64,000 bases of DNA, from positions 1-64,000 of the forward strand of contig LLEY01000062.1 in assembly GCA_001414485.1 (NCBI GenBank). The letters run 5' to 3'. The stretch is from Calycina herbarum. Lineage: Eukaryota; Ascomycota; Leotiomycetes; Helotiales; Pezizellaceae. Under the pieces are notes generated by a model. It had not been told where the DNA came from and did no database searches. It saw only the letters and a list, made by a program, of their open reading frames with translations. This document shows, in pieces, positions 13,107 to 23,170 of the stretch; position 1 is the first letter of the stretch; every line of letters begins with the position of its first letter. Made by a program: the position numbers and the translations under genes.

Positions 13107-13440
13107 GTGAGCTTGGGGAGGGCAGAGGGGAGAGGAAGGGCGTTAATATGGTCACATGAGTTCTCACATATTTTATGAAGTGATGAAGCGAGCCTGATTT
13201 TCGAATGAGCATCTGAGGGAGTTGTTGGGTAGCGCTGCTGGATGTATTTTCTGACTCGTTTTTTCCTTCTTCTTTTTATATTCCCACATAGCGAATAGAG
13301 ATGATATGAATTGATTTCTTGCATCTATGTTTCTTGTGAAGCCCATTTGCTCCTCACGATGAGTAGTGGGAGGGGGATTGAGGTAAGCAGTACTCTCAAG
13401 ATAACGTGAACCGCTTTTATTATTATTATTTATCTCTGTA
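13107..13440. other. 3' flank of phosphatase gene
   Basis: Probable 3' UTR followed by an AT-rich run with TTATTATTATTATTTAT just before the TA that borders the inverted-repeat unit. No gene is supported. Confidence 0.4.
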
Positions 13441-14099
13441 ACGTCTGTCCCTGCGTGCCGAAACGCACCCCGTAACGAGACAAATCCATAGTTTACTAAC
13501 CACAACTTTTGTCTTAGCAGGTCTATGAATTTGTGCTTAAAATGTTACTTTCTTTAACTATTTCCCCCTAAGGAGACCACTTAGCAAGAAGAAAATAACT
13601 GTGGTTGGTTGTGCTGTTGATCGTTTCAATCACGCCACTGATCGCCGTTTCGGGTATACCCCCATGCTTAATCACGACCATTATAGTCTCTTCAAAATTC
13701 GGAGCACTTAGGGAAAAGTTCTATATTAGAAGAATATAGCTCCAACTTTTAAAGACACTTAAAGGGGAAATGATGCAGCCCGGGAGTTTCTCCGATGTGA
13801 GAAGAGGGTGCATAACGCCACATGTTTTAGTTTCATTTCATGCTTATTAATATGCATTAGCCTGGTTAATTATACTGTAAATCCGGGCTCGCTATATTTT
13901 CCTTAGCCACTACTTTTAGGCCTCGTGACGTTAGAAATGTCACGCGTGTGGCGCATTAGCATGTTTCTCGAACATTCTACTACTCACTTAAGTGCTTTCT
14001 TCTCTATCGAATACATCCGTTTAGTCTACAAGATGTTCTTTACTTTCGCTCATAACCCGGGTAGTATATAGCTAGTTCTAGCTCTAGCTTCTCCCATGA

Positions 14100-14672
14100 T
14101 CACTCACTCACTAAAGTCCTTATATCTTCCCACCCATACGCCACCTCTTCTAGATTAGCGTCCGCTATAACCATCATCTTCCTCGCCACTTCCTTACCTC
14201 CTAAGCGCTCATAAAACCCCCTCGCCCCCTTATTCTTCTCCAACCCCCAAACAATTACACTCTCACATTCCTCCCTACTAAGCCTCTCCGTCATCGCTCT
14301 CACCAACGCTTTCCCAATTCCCTTCCCTTGCACGCGTCCTAAGAGATAAATAGCCCAGATCTCCCCATCAAAAGTTCTACCCTCAGTCTTAGGGAAATAA
14401 ACAAGGTCGCTCGTTATCCCACCACTAACAAACCCACAGATTTCTCCATCTAAGAGAGCTACAAATACAAGAGACTTGGGGGCTGTAAGAATCGATATCC
14501 ATGATCTTTCGCGTGCGCTAATATCAAGCTCGGAGTTGAGTTTGGAGTCTGGGATCATGCCGCGGTAGGTCTCTTGCCGGGCGGTGATGTGGACGCTAGC
14601 TATAGCTGCTGCGTCTGGGAGCGCTGCCGGGCGAATGATGAGATTTATGCTCATTGCTTTTGCACAGAACAT
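14100..14672 (-). CDS. GNAT-family N-acetyltransferase, bacterial-like
   Basis: A single uninterrupted ORF of 190 residues encodes a complete GNAT domain, which moves an acetyl group from acetyl-CoA to an unidentified amine. Residues 12-40 (IIRPAALPDAAAIASVH through ARQETYRGMIP) form the usual N-terminal arm. VQGKGIGKAL at about 114-123 is the acetyl-CoA pyrophosphate-binding motif A. ARGFYERLGGK is motif B. The C-terminal EEVAYGWEDI resembles bacterial GNATs, and the absence of introns fits possible transfer, though many fungal GNATs are also intronless. A second in-frame ATG at 14654 gives a more usual N-terminus (MSINLIIRP) and may be the true start. The gene lies between two inverted repeats, and a MITE begins 11 bp upstream of the longer start. 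Confidence 0.85.
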   Translation of the reverse strand: MFCAKAMSINLIIRPAALPDAAAIASVHITARQETYRGMIPDSKLNSELDISARERSWISILTAPKSLVFVALLDGEICGFVSGGITSDLVYFPKTEGRTFDGEIWAIYLLGRVQGKGIGKALVRAMTERLSREECESVIVWGLEKNKGARGFYERLGGKEVARKMMVIADANLEEVAYGWEDIRTLVSE

Positions 14673-14682
14673 ACTTTAGTCC

Positions 14683-14821
14683 TGGGATAAATAAGTGTAC
14701 CCCCTGTATAGCTCTGGTCAGCCTCAGCAAGGAAAGCAAGCCAATAGTGAAGTTATATTTACTGTATTTGTGGGGTCGAAGGTGCTAGAAGCAATAGCAG
14801 GGGGTACACTTATTTATCCCA
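14683..14821. mobile_element. 139-bp MITE-like inverted repeat
   Basis: Bases 14683-14706 and 14798-14821 form a perfect 24-bp inverted repeat beginning TGGGATAAATAAGTGTAC, separated by 91 bp. Size and structure fit a miniature inverted-repeat element. No clear target duplication is visible. It sits directly upstream of the GNAT ORF, so it lies in that gene's promoter or leader. Confidence 0.65.
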
Positions 14822-15554
14822 ACCACCAAGTAGATACAGCTTTGTGGGTGGTGGAACTTTTGCCTTGAAGTCAAGTCGATATCGAATGTGCGGATAACAT
14901 GAGGTGAGGTTGTTGAAAGGATGAGATAGGTTATGGAAGAATAAGTCACGCATGATCTAATTAATTAGTGCCCCACCGGCAGGACTAGCAGCCCAGTCTG
15001 GGGTCAGGAGGCCCCACCATGATCCGCCCTAACTCAGCCACACCCTCACAAATTAGCAGCCACATGTATTATAGTTTATTATTAATATAATATTTTTTAC
15101 CGAGATTAAGTTACTGTAACCACGACGCAGCTAACTAGGGTCCTTGCTCGCTTAATTGAAATAGGTATCAGCCCATGTGGCGATATCGTATAATAGGGCA
15201 CGCCGTAACTGCTACAAAAGTAGCAATAGCATTTTTGTATTATTATAGACCTTGGATATCCATATCAAATCGTTCTATGTGTTTAAATAGTGAAAAAGGT
15301 TTAATAGTGGTGTCACAAGTTGAGGTTCCTATTATAGGGTAAGAAAAGGCTCTCCGTAAATTCAAGGGGCGGCGACGACACGATAATAAATTTCGGAACT
15401 AGTAGGTCAGGAGTATTCTGGGCAGGTATATAATGCAATTGAAATGAAAATGAATAGAGATTTTAACGCGTTCAAAGATTTTGAATCTCCTGAACTTGAA
15501 GTACCTACGTTTTGTCTCGTTACGGGGTGCGTTTCGGCAAGCAGGGACAGACAT

Positions 15555-16048
15555 TAGGTATTCGTGCAGTATTTGATATCCTATTGTACAAATAATCTAG
15601 AAGAATGACAAGATCTAAATGCTGATTGTCCAAGACTAACTTGCACAATATCTCATGTTGTGCGAAGTGGTTTAGAGAATTAGTGTTTCGCTGACTGCCA
15701 TGAATGGCTACACCCACTCCACTCCACTAGTGCCAGCGAAAACTTTCACGTTCTTGAAATCTGCGATTTAGGGGAAGACATATTTTTCCCTTCCAAGAGA
15801 TATTTAAACACATCACTTCCTTCCACCCTCTTTATCATGTGCTCTAAGGGTGTTTCAGGACTTGAGAGGTAGCCATTGGAGCGACGGGAAAGAGGAGTTC
15901 TGGTTGTGGAAAACTACTCGTGGGTGAAGTTTGGATGGGTACCACTACTAAGACGTGACTTGTACTTTTTTTTTTGGATTTGGATAGTTGAAAAGATGCA
16001 AGAGTGAAAATGAGAATTATAATTTTTGGTAATGGCGTATATGTCTTA
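15555..16048. other. intergenic between two TIR elements
   Basis: No gene is supported. There is a short poly-T tract near 15968. This is the DNA between the GNAT-bearing unit and the next MITE. Confidence 0.4.
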
Positions 16049-16529
16049 CAGTGGGGGTTCGCAGATATTCGTACGGTCCCCTTTTTACACCAAAAGTCAT
16101 CTTAAAAAAGACGTTTTATATATTTATCTTTATATGTAAGTGATATCTAAGATTGAGAACTAAGATTATTTCGAGTATTCAAATAGTAGTCTTCAAAGAC
16201 AAAGACACTAAATATGTACTAGGTCTTAAGTTATAATAGTACAAAAGTAGGAAGAGTCGGGAAAACACCGGATTACACCAAAATCGGGTGAAATTTAGTA
16301 ACTTTCTAGACACCTCTTACTATAACCAAAAAAAAAAAAAGCAGGATCGGCTTAGCATGGAAGAAAAACTAAGAGTAGAAAGTAAAGATATCTTACTTTT
16401 CTAAAGATAAGTTTAAAAACTGTCAAGAAATAATTAGGGTTTATTTTATAATAGTGCTTTAAACAAGGTGAATTTCAGTGATTTTAGGTGTACAAAAGAG
16501 AGCGTACGAATATCTGCGAACCCCCGCTG
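16049..16529. mobile_element. 481-bp Tc1/mariner-type MITE
   Basis: Terminal inverted repeats at 16049-16075 and 16503-16529 match at 26 of 27 positions and start CAGTGGGGGTTCGCAGATAT (left end). Each end is bordered by TA (16047-16048 and 16530-16531), the Tc1/mariner target duplication. The interior is AT-rich and codes for nothing recognisable, so the element is non-autonomous. Confidence 0.85.
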
Positions 16530-18312
16530 TAAGCCAATATCTATATCTCATACTTTTTAGAAGAATATAAGAATGTCAGGTGGTGGCTTCGTTTTGGGAC
16601 TCATCAATGGGGAGGCTCCAAATTTCAACTGAATGAGCGCGCAAAAAGGGGAATTGTTTGAGCTTCATTGAGTTTAGAAGAGTGAAATACAGCTATTGCT
16701 ATTGGGTAACCTATTGGTAAGCTAGGTGGACAACAATGACGGATGCTTTCTAGCTAGGCTGAATGCTCCATCTATCCTCTTGGAATTTCAGCTTCCTTCC
16801 TCAGTCTTTCTCCTATATCTTGTTATGTTCAAGACCATCACTTTGTACAACGACCTCAAAGCCATGGTCTTCACTGGCAAATGAAGCAGGATAGTGTCCC
16901 GCCCTTTAGAATGTTCTATCAAGGTGGAGAGTTTTAAAGCTACTTCGTTCGCGCTAAGTTAGGTTACGTTCGATTGCTAAATTAGATAGGTAAATATAAC
17001 CCATTAGTTTCCGCTAAGCGAGGGCTCATGCCAACCATATTAGTCCCTTGGGACTCCAAGGAAGTGTTCCGAAAACGAGTCCTCGTAGCTGCCACATGCA
17101 ATACAAGATGCTAAAGATTGTCAAGACTTGAAGTTACCTGAAGTACATAGCCTCCGTAAGTAAAACCTACCCCAAATAAAAGTCTTCCAGATGATCGAGG
17201 TTCTTGCTTGAAATAGCTGTCGACAGAGTGAACTTCAACTACTTCTCGAGGCACCTAAGTAATACCAAATGCCGAATGTGAATAAGTAAAAAGAGATAAC
17301 TTTAGACAATGAGGAATAACTTCTTTCCACTCTCACCAGATCGACCACACCACTTGAAATCACAAAAATCACACAATACCAAACAATTTCAATATATAAA
17401 GAATCACCCGCTCCCTCTTTCCAACGATATAGCAAAGCAAGTCCAGAAGCTGACCCCGTCATTCTCTCCGTCCCCCCTTCTAAACCAACCCCCTCAGCCT
17501 CCAAACTCACACCCCATGCACATGCCACAACCTAAACACCTGGTCCCCAGCCGCACCCATTCGTTCTACTCAAAATCTACACAAGCGAAAGAAAACAATT
17601 CGACAGCAGGAAAACTTTCGAAACTAAATACCTCCAGATTCTTTCCCCAGCTCCCAACCAAGCCCTAACCAAGAAACCCATAACAAAGAGAAGGAATTCG
17701 ATCCTTCCAGCCGCAGTAATCCGTCTTTCGCGGCTTCTCGAACCTGGACAAACCCACAATACTCATGCCAGTCCATCTTTGAGGCGGTTGATGTTTGGGT
17801 AAACTTAGACGACCGTGGTACTCCTTTTAAGGTCCACCCACTTAGGATTTGTTATGTGGAAGGTAAAGGTACTCACTCCAGTTGGGTTTAGAATAGATTG
17901 AATTGGCCACGCATTTTGTCCAAGTACCTTTAATCAAGTATGCCAGAGGGATTTAAACTCCCATTTACAGGTAAGAGAAGTGGGCAATAACTCCCGTCAC
18001 CTATTTTCCCTTAGATTGTGCGAATCAGCCTTGGACAACGAAAAGTATTGTTCGAGAAGGTTTAGGAGAATGAGAAATTAAGTTTCCTAATTCTGCTAAA
18101 CTATCTCGGATAATAAAATTCGTTTGTTCCAAATCGTCTCGTATAATCTTTTCGTAGAGTGGGTGCCGGAGCAAACCTCTTACCCAGGAAATCAACAACC
18201 TAGCTCCCTCACTTCTCAAAACAGAAGATAGAGAGATAAAAAGCATTCATTCATTCATATTTACATTCTGGCTCTACCCTAACGTAATGCCCTCAACTTT
18301 TGTTTTCGTCAA
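16530..18312. other. intergenic
   Basis: No convincing gene. An open frame at 17309-17668 would encode 119 residues rich in Pro, Ser, His and Lys, but it matches no family and overlaps a frame on the other strand. The last ~100 bases are probably the 3' UTR of the minus-strand dehydrogenase. Confidence 0.4.
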
Positions 18313-20195
18313 CTAAGAATGAGTAGGCATAGAAACATCCGCAGCCTTGCTGATAGCATCCTCGCTTCTCCATAAACTAGTGACGGTCTTCAATTGAGTA
18401 TAGAATTGGAGTCCTGGTTTTCCGTAAAAGTAACTTGCTCCACCACCGGCGATGGATTTCTTGTTTCCGGTGAAGGAGAACATGGGGAGGGGGACGGGAA
18501 TCTGGGGAGTTATGTTAGTAATTCGGTAGTGATGTAGCAGAGGAAGGGGAGGGATTGAAAGGGGTAGACTTACTGGGACATTAATTCCAACTTGTCCTGC
18601 CTCAATGTTCTTTTGGAATGCTGTGGCTGTGGCCCCAGATTTCGTGAAAATGGCCACACCATTTCCGTACTCGTTGGCATTAATAAGATCAATAGCCTCA
18701 TCCAAAGACTCGACGTTCAAGCACACCAAAACTGGACCAAATATCTCCTCGATATAACACTTCATGTGTGGCTTGACGTTGGTGATGATAGTTGGGCCAA
18801 CCCAGTTTCCGTTAGGATATTTGGCTGGCTTGAACCCACGTCCGTCCAAGAGAATAGTGGCACCCTCTTTCTCAGCACTGTCGATCAATGCCTCGATTCT
18901 CTCCTTACTCTGGGGTGAGATAACAGGTCCAAGATCTGCACCTGCTTCGAAACCTCCATCAACCTTGAGTGATTTGGCACTCTCAGCAAGCTCAGTGAGC
19001 CACTCCTTTGTCTCGCCAACCATGACCAATGTGCTCAAAGCCATACAACGCTGACCAGCAGCACCAAAGGCAGCACCAACAATTGAATTAAGCGCATGTT
19101 GTTTGTTGGCATCTGGGAGAATGGCTGCGTGGTTCTTGGCACCCAAGTTGGCTTGTACACGCTTTCCGTTTGCTGAGCCTCGCGAGAAAATGTATTCGCC
19201 TGCGCGGTTGCTTCCAACGAAACTGATAGCTTTGATTGCAGGCTCATCAATGATAAAGTCTACAGTCTTGGCAGCACCGTGAACGATATTCAAAACTCCG
19301 GGTGGCATGCCAGCCTTTTCAGCAAGCTCGGCCAAGATGATAGCAGCACCTGGGTCTCGTTCGGAGGGCTTGAGGATGAGGCAGTTTCCGGTTGCGGTTG
19401 CAATTGGGATCGACCATAATGGAATCATAGCGGGGAAGTCTAGAAATATGTTAGCATAGTTATAATTAAGCTTCTGATTGACTTACTAAATGGGCAAATA
19501 GCAGCAACAACCCCTAGAGGCTCTCTGTAACTTCTTGTTTCCATATCCTTAGCCACCTCAAGGACTTCTCCTACCATCTGCTGTGGGATGTTGCAAGCAC
19601 CTTCAGCAACTTGTAAACCGCGGAGAACATCGCCTTTGGCATCTGCGGATCAATTAGCAATGTCTAACCTATAGTTCCAATTGTGTATCCTACCAGCAAA
19701 TGTCTTGCCCTGCTCCAAGGTAATACTAGCAGCCAACCTGTCCCAGTTTTCCCGTACTAACTGAGTAAATTTGAACATGATCTGTTGTCTAGCCATCACA
19801 CTTGTGGCCCTCCATGCCGGAAAAGCCTTTGTTGCACTCTCCACCGCAGCCTTGAGTTCTGCATCTGTACTCTGAGGAACTCTTGTGACGAGGTTGTTTG
19901 TAGCGGGGTCGTGTAAGTCAATGAACTGAGTAGTTTCCGACTTCAAGAACTTGTTGTCGATAAAATATGGGGTATCTTGGACATCGGAAATCTTTTCGTG
20001 AGAGGTAGGATAGTTTTCTGTGGCATATGCTGGAGCTGAAGCAGGCTTCAAATGTTGTGCTGTGGCATGCAATCGTCTCGTGGCTATCTTGGTGTTTTCG
20101 GCCGAGGAAGGCATTCTGAATGCTTGCGGTGAGCAGCGGGGAGCTCGTGCTCTGGCTGCAGCTGCAGGGAGGGATCGTGTGAAAGCTCGACGCAT
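18313..20195 (-). CDS. Methylmalonate-semialdehyde dehydrogenase, mitochondrial
   Basis: This is an ALDH6-type, CoA-acylating dehydrogenase. It converts methylmalonate semialdehyde to propionyl-CoA, and malonate semialdehyde to acetyl-CoA, in valine and pyrimidine catabolism. Four exons, 20195-19694, 19642-19487, 19439-18574 and 18501-18313, join in frame to 570 residues. The N-terminus ([20 protein letters not shown]) is Arg/Ala-rich without acids, as in mitochondrial targeting peptides. The catalytic cysteine is Cys351 in [11 protein letters not shown]. Asn317 in QANLGAKNH takes the place of the general-base Glu of other ALDHs, a known hallmark of ALDH6. The C-terminal SFTGNKKS and [16 protein letters not shown] also fit. 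An upstream in-frame ATG at 20246 would mask the targeting peptide, so I prefer 20195. Confidence 0.94.
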
Positions 20196-20900
20196 ATCTT
20201 GGATTGTAATTTTTGGTGTTGAGCTGCAGAGGGAACAATCAACCAACTGAACCCTCTATGTATTTGAACCAGGACTGGACTCGAAGCCTCCATTCCGAAG
20301 CTCTCCCCGACAGATAGCGAGGTTAAAGGTGGGTAGAGACGGGGAAATGGGCCCAGCAGGGGACGTGTACCCCCATCTTTCTCTCTTTCTGGCGTTCACC
20401 GGCACCGGGCCGGTTCTTGCCAAAGGCGGCCTTGCTTAGTTGACGGCTCTACCTACCAGGAAGGGAGAATTTGTAAGTTAGATAAATCCAATAATTAGAT
20501 TCACTGTTTGCACTTGCTTCCAAAAGCCGTCACGAATGTACAATCACCCCTTAAAGTTTTACTAATTAAGTGCTGCTTTTATTGTCTGTCAGAACGATTC
20601 TGCAAGGCTCTGCCGACTGCCGGACTTCCAGGTTTATCGCCCGTTACGCAATCAACAGCTCCACCTAGCACCACTTTTCGAACTGGAAGTTGCTAATATT
20701 ATTCTATATCCGTTTTACCTTTTTTGAATGCTTTATACACTTCAGTTCGAGAACAAGTTTAGTCTTCAAAACTCTCGTTGTTGCCAAACGGAAAGCTCCG
20801 AAAGAAGTGTATCAAGTGATCACTAAGGAGAGGTGCGAGCTCAAATCAGGAAGCCCAAAGATCTTTCTCTTGGTTCTCCTCAATTCAACCCCCCCCCAAG
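20196..20900. other. divergent promoter region
   Basis: This spacer separates the divergently read dehydrogenase and F-box genes and so probably contains both promoters. No further gene is supported. Confidence 0.5.
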
Positions 20901-22604
20901 ATGATTCTCACCGACTTACCTAGCGAGATATTCCTCTTGATTGTAGACCAGCTGTCCCCAAAGGATCTGATTGCCAACCGTCGCGTCAACAAGCAATTCC
21001 ACGAGGCTTTCACGGAGAATGAACTCAACCACCACTTTTTGCTGCAACACTACCCAAGAGTCAAGGAGTTGCGCCACGTCGAAGATTGGAGAGCATATGA
21101 GAACTGGTCTGAGGAGTTCTTGGGGGTAGCCAGACGGTATCACCATTTACAGTCTGGTCGGCCACGAGGCATTGAGCGAGCTGGTTTGGGGAAATCATTC
21201 TTAGTTCCTTCCTGGTCTCGGTCGTATCCAGTTGTTCCGTGGCGACGACATCTACAATTTGAGGAAAAGACAGCTCTGTTTCATTATCCGGATACACTAT
21301 GGACCTATGATGATGGACTTTTGGTCTTTCCATCGGCTGAGTTGAAGAGTTATGCTGTTTATGACCTTGGTGGGAGAATAATGAACGAAATTGATATTGA
21401 TTCGAAGAACAAAATTGTCAGGAGGATTAGACTGAAGGAGAAGACTCTTATTGTCGAATGGTGTGAACCGGACTCTTATCATCAACTCAATGAATATGAA
21501 AAGGTGCATCGGCATTTCGCGACTTCTTATGATATATGTCTCGATTCACAAAGTGGCAAATTTCAAGCTATCTTCAGGTTCATTCTCTCATTGTTCTTCC
21601 TCCGAGTAGCTCAAACTGATCATGACTAGGAATGAATGGAAAATTCATTTTCTGGGATTTCCACTAAATTCAAGAGATCGGTTCTACAGCACCCACAACA
21701 AAAACCATTATGCAATATACATCTGGCAACCCAACCGTAGTGCTTGGGGAGAAGATGATCCCATCGAGGTCCTAGCAATTTGGGATATCACACAGCCGTC
21801 AGCTTACCGGCCAAGTACCGACCCAACCGGCAATCGTAAACCCACAGAGGGGGGTGAGGGGCCCAAAGTCATTCGTCGATTTACGTTTTCGGATCTGGGA
21901 TTCTACGGAATCAGACAACGTTCAAGTCCGACATTCCGAGGACTGGAATTGGATGAAAGTAATGTGTATGTTATCTCCGAGGACCACAGATGGCTTGTTG
22001 GAGCGCAGTCCAGTAATGTTCATCCGAGACTTCATAAGGTGAAAAGCACCGGAATACCATTTGCATCTGGACCACATTGGGAGGATGAATGCGGGGCTGA
22101 TGGCGACGTTAATTTATCTTTCTGTGAACGCGATTCGGATGATAGAAGTCCAGCTACGGCACCCTGCTGGAGACATGAGGTAAGAATCTAATGAATTTAC
22201 CATGGCGGAAGCTAACACAAGTAAAGGAATTCCCATATTTGACAATAACTGAGGCGATGGATGCAAATGCAGGCGTGGTCTTCAGTGCAAGACATTGCTT
22301 CATGCTCGAAACAATATCCATCAATATCAAACCCAAGATCAAAATGATAGGCCCTGGTTACGAGATATCTCTGAGAGATGATCTTTGGCAACAATTGCTA
22401 GGGAAGGGAAAGATTTGTGGGGATGAGAGATGGCTTATCGGAGAGAATCCTCATGATGAGGTTGTTATCTTGCATTTTGATCGGGAGGTTGGGAGTGACA
22501 GTGTTCTTTCTAATGTTGAGGTATCGATGGCAGTTGATCGAACAGCGAAACAGCTATCACGACTTTATTTCGACCGAGGGATGGTTACTCAGTTACCTGG
22601 ATGA
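20901..22604 (+). CDS. F-box protein
   Basis: Three exons, 20901-21577, 21630-22179 and 22227-22604, join in frame to 534 residues. The first ~45 residues (MILTDLPSEIFLLIVDQL, then KDLIANRRVNKQFHEAF) are an F-box. F-boxes bind Skp1 and place the protein in an SCF ubiquitin ligase as the substrate adaptor. The remaining ~490 residues show no recognisable LRR or WD repeats. Patches such as TLWTYDDGLLVFPS and ILAIWDIT-like segments hint at a beta-rich substrate domain, but this is inference. The start is the first ATG of the F-box, 11 nt after a poly-C tract. Confidence 0.82.
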
Positions 22605-23170
22605 TAAGAGTATTGGTATTATCATGTATACTCCCGTTCAAATCAATGTATCCTTTCACAGATCTCGTCAACTCCGAGATACACGTATCCCGAAATTCTT
22701 ACCCGTATTTCGATCATTGGTCGAGTCGGAACCGTTGAGCCGTCTCTGTTCGTCTCGTATATTTTGCTGCAGTAAGATGCTAATATATTTATTCGTTTCT
22801 AGAAGGCTACGTCCGTCGGATGCTTGGATCCAGCAGAACCCTTGGTTCTTTCGTACTTCCCCGTTGTTGGTCTTACGCGGTACGTACTTCTTTGTACCGG
22901 GAAGACGAATAGAAGCTTTTCATTGGCTAAATTCCCGAAGGAGCGATTTTCTTGACGAATCAAGATGCTTGATTGGATACGATAGGACAGAACAGCCCTA
23001 CGGCATTGCTTGTAACCCCGCATTCACAGTACAGTAACACGGCCACCAGTGCCGGGCAGTCAGCCGAATCGAGAATACCAACCCGACATCTTTTCCAACA
23101 CTGACGAGACTTTCTTTTCATTCTTACATCCAAATTTTAGGTTGAGTTGAAAAACTCAAAAATCACGACC
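22605..23170. other. intergenic, ligase upstream region
   Basis: The 3' flank of the F-box gene and the promoter of the acyl-CoA ligase. A frame at 22417-23037 overlaps the F-box 3' exon in another register and is probably a shadow. Confidence 0.45.

Larger units (their letters stand above)
13441..15554. mobile_element. 2.1-kb TIR unit enclosing a GNAT gene
   Basis: Bases 13441-13484 and 15511-15554 are inverted copies that match at 42 of 44 positions (shared core GCCGAAACGCACCCCGTAAC). Each copy is flanked on its outer side by TA (13439-13440 and 15555-15556), as expected for Tc1/mariner-type insertion. The interior holds an intact acetyltransferase ORF (14100-14672), a 139-bp inverted-repeat MITE and AT-rich DNA, but I recognise no transposase. 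It may be a non-autonomous element that captured a gene, or two separate short elements of one family inserted on either side of the gene. Confidence 0.55.

Noticed and set aside
17309..17668. 119-codon Pro/Ser/His-rich ORF
   Set aside because: Low-complexity and overlapped by a minus-strand frame. No domain and no intron or start context support.
22417..23037. 206-codon ORF downstream of the F-box gene
   Set aside because: Its first part overlaps the F-box third exon in another frame, and the remainder has no recognisable features.
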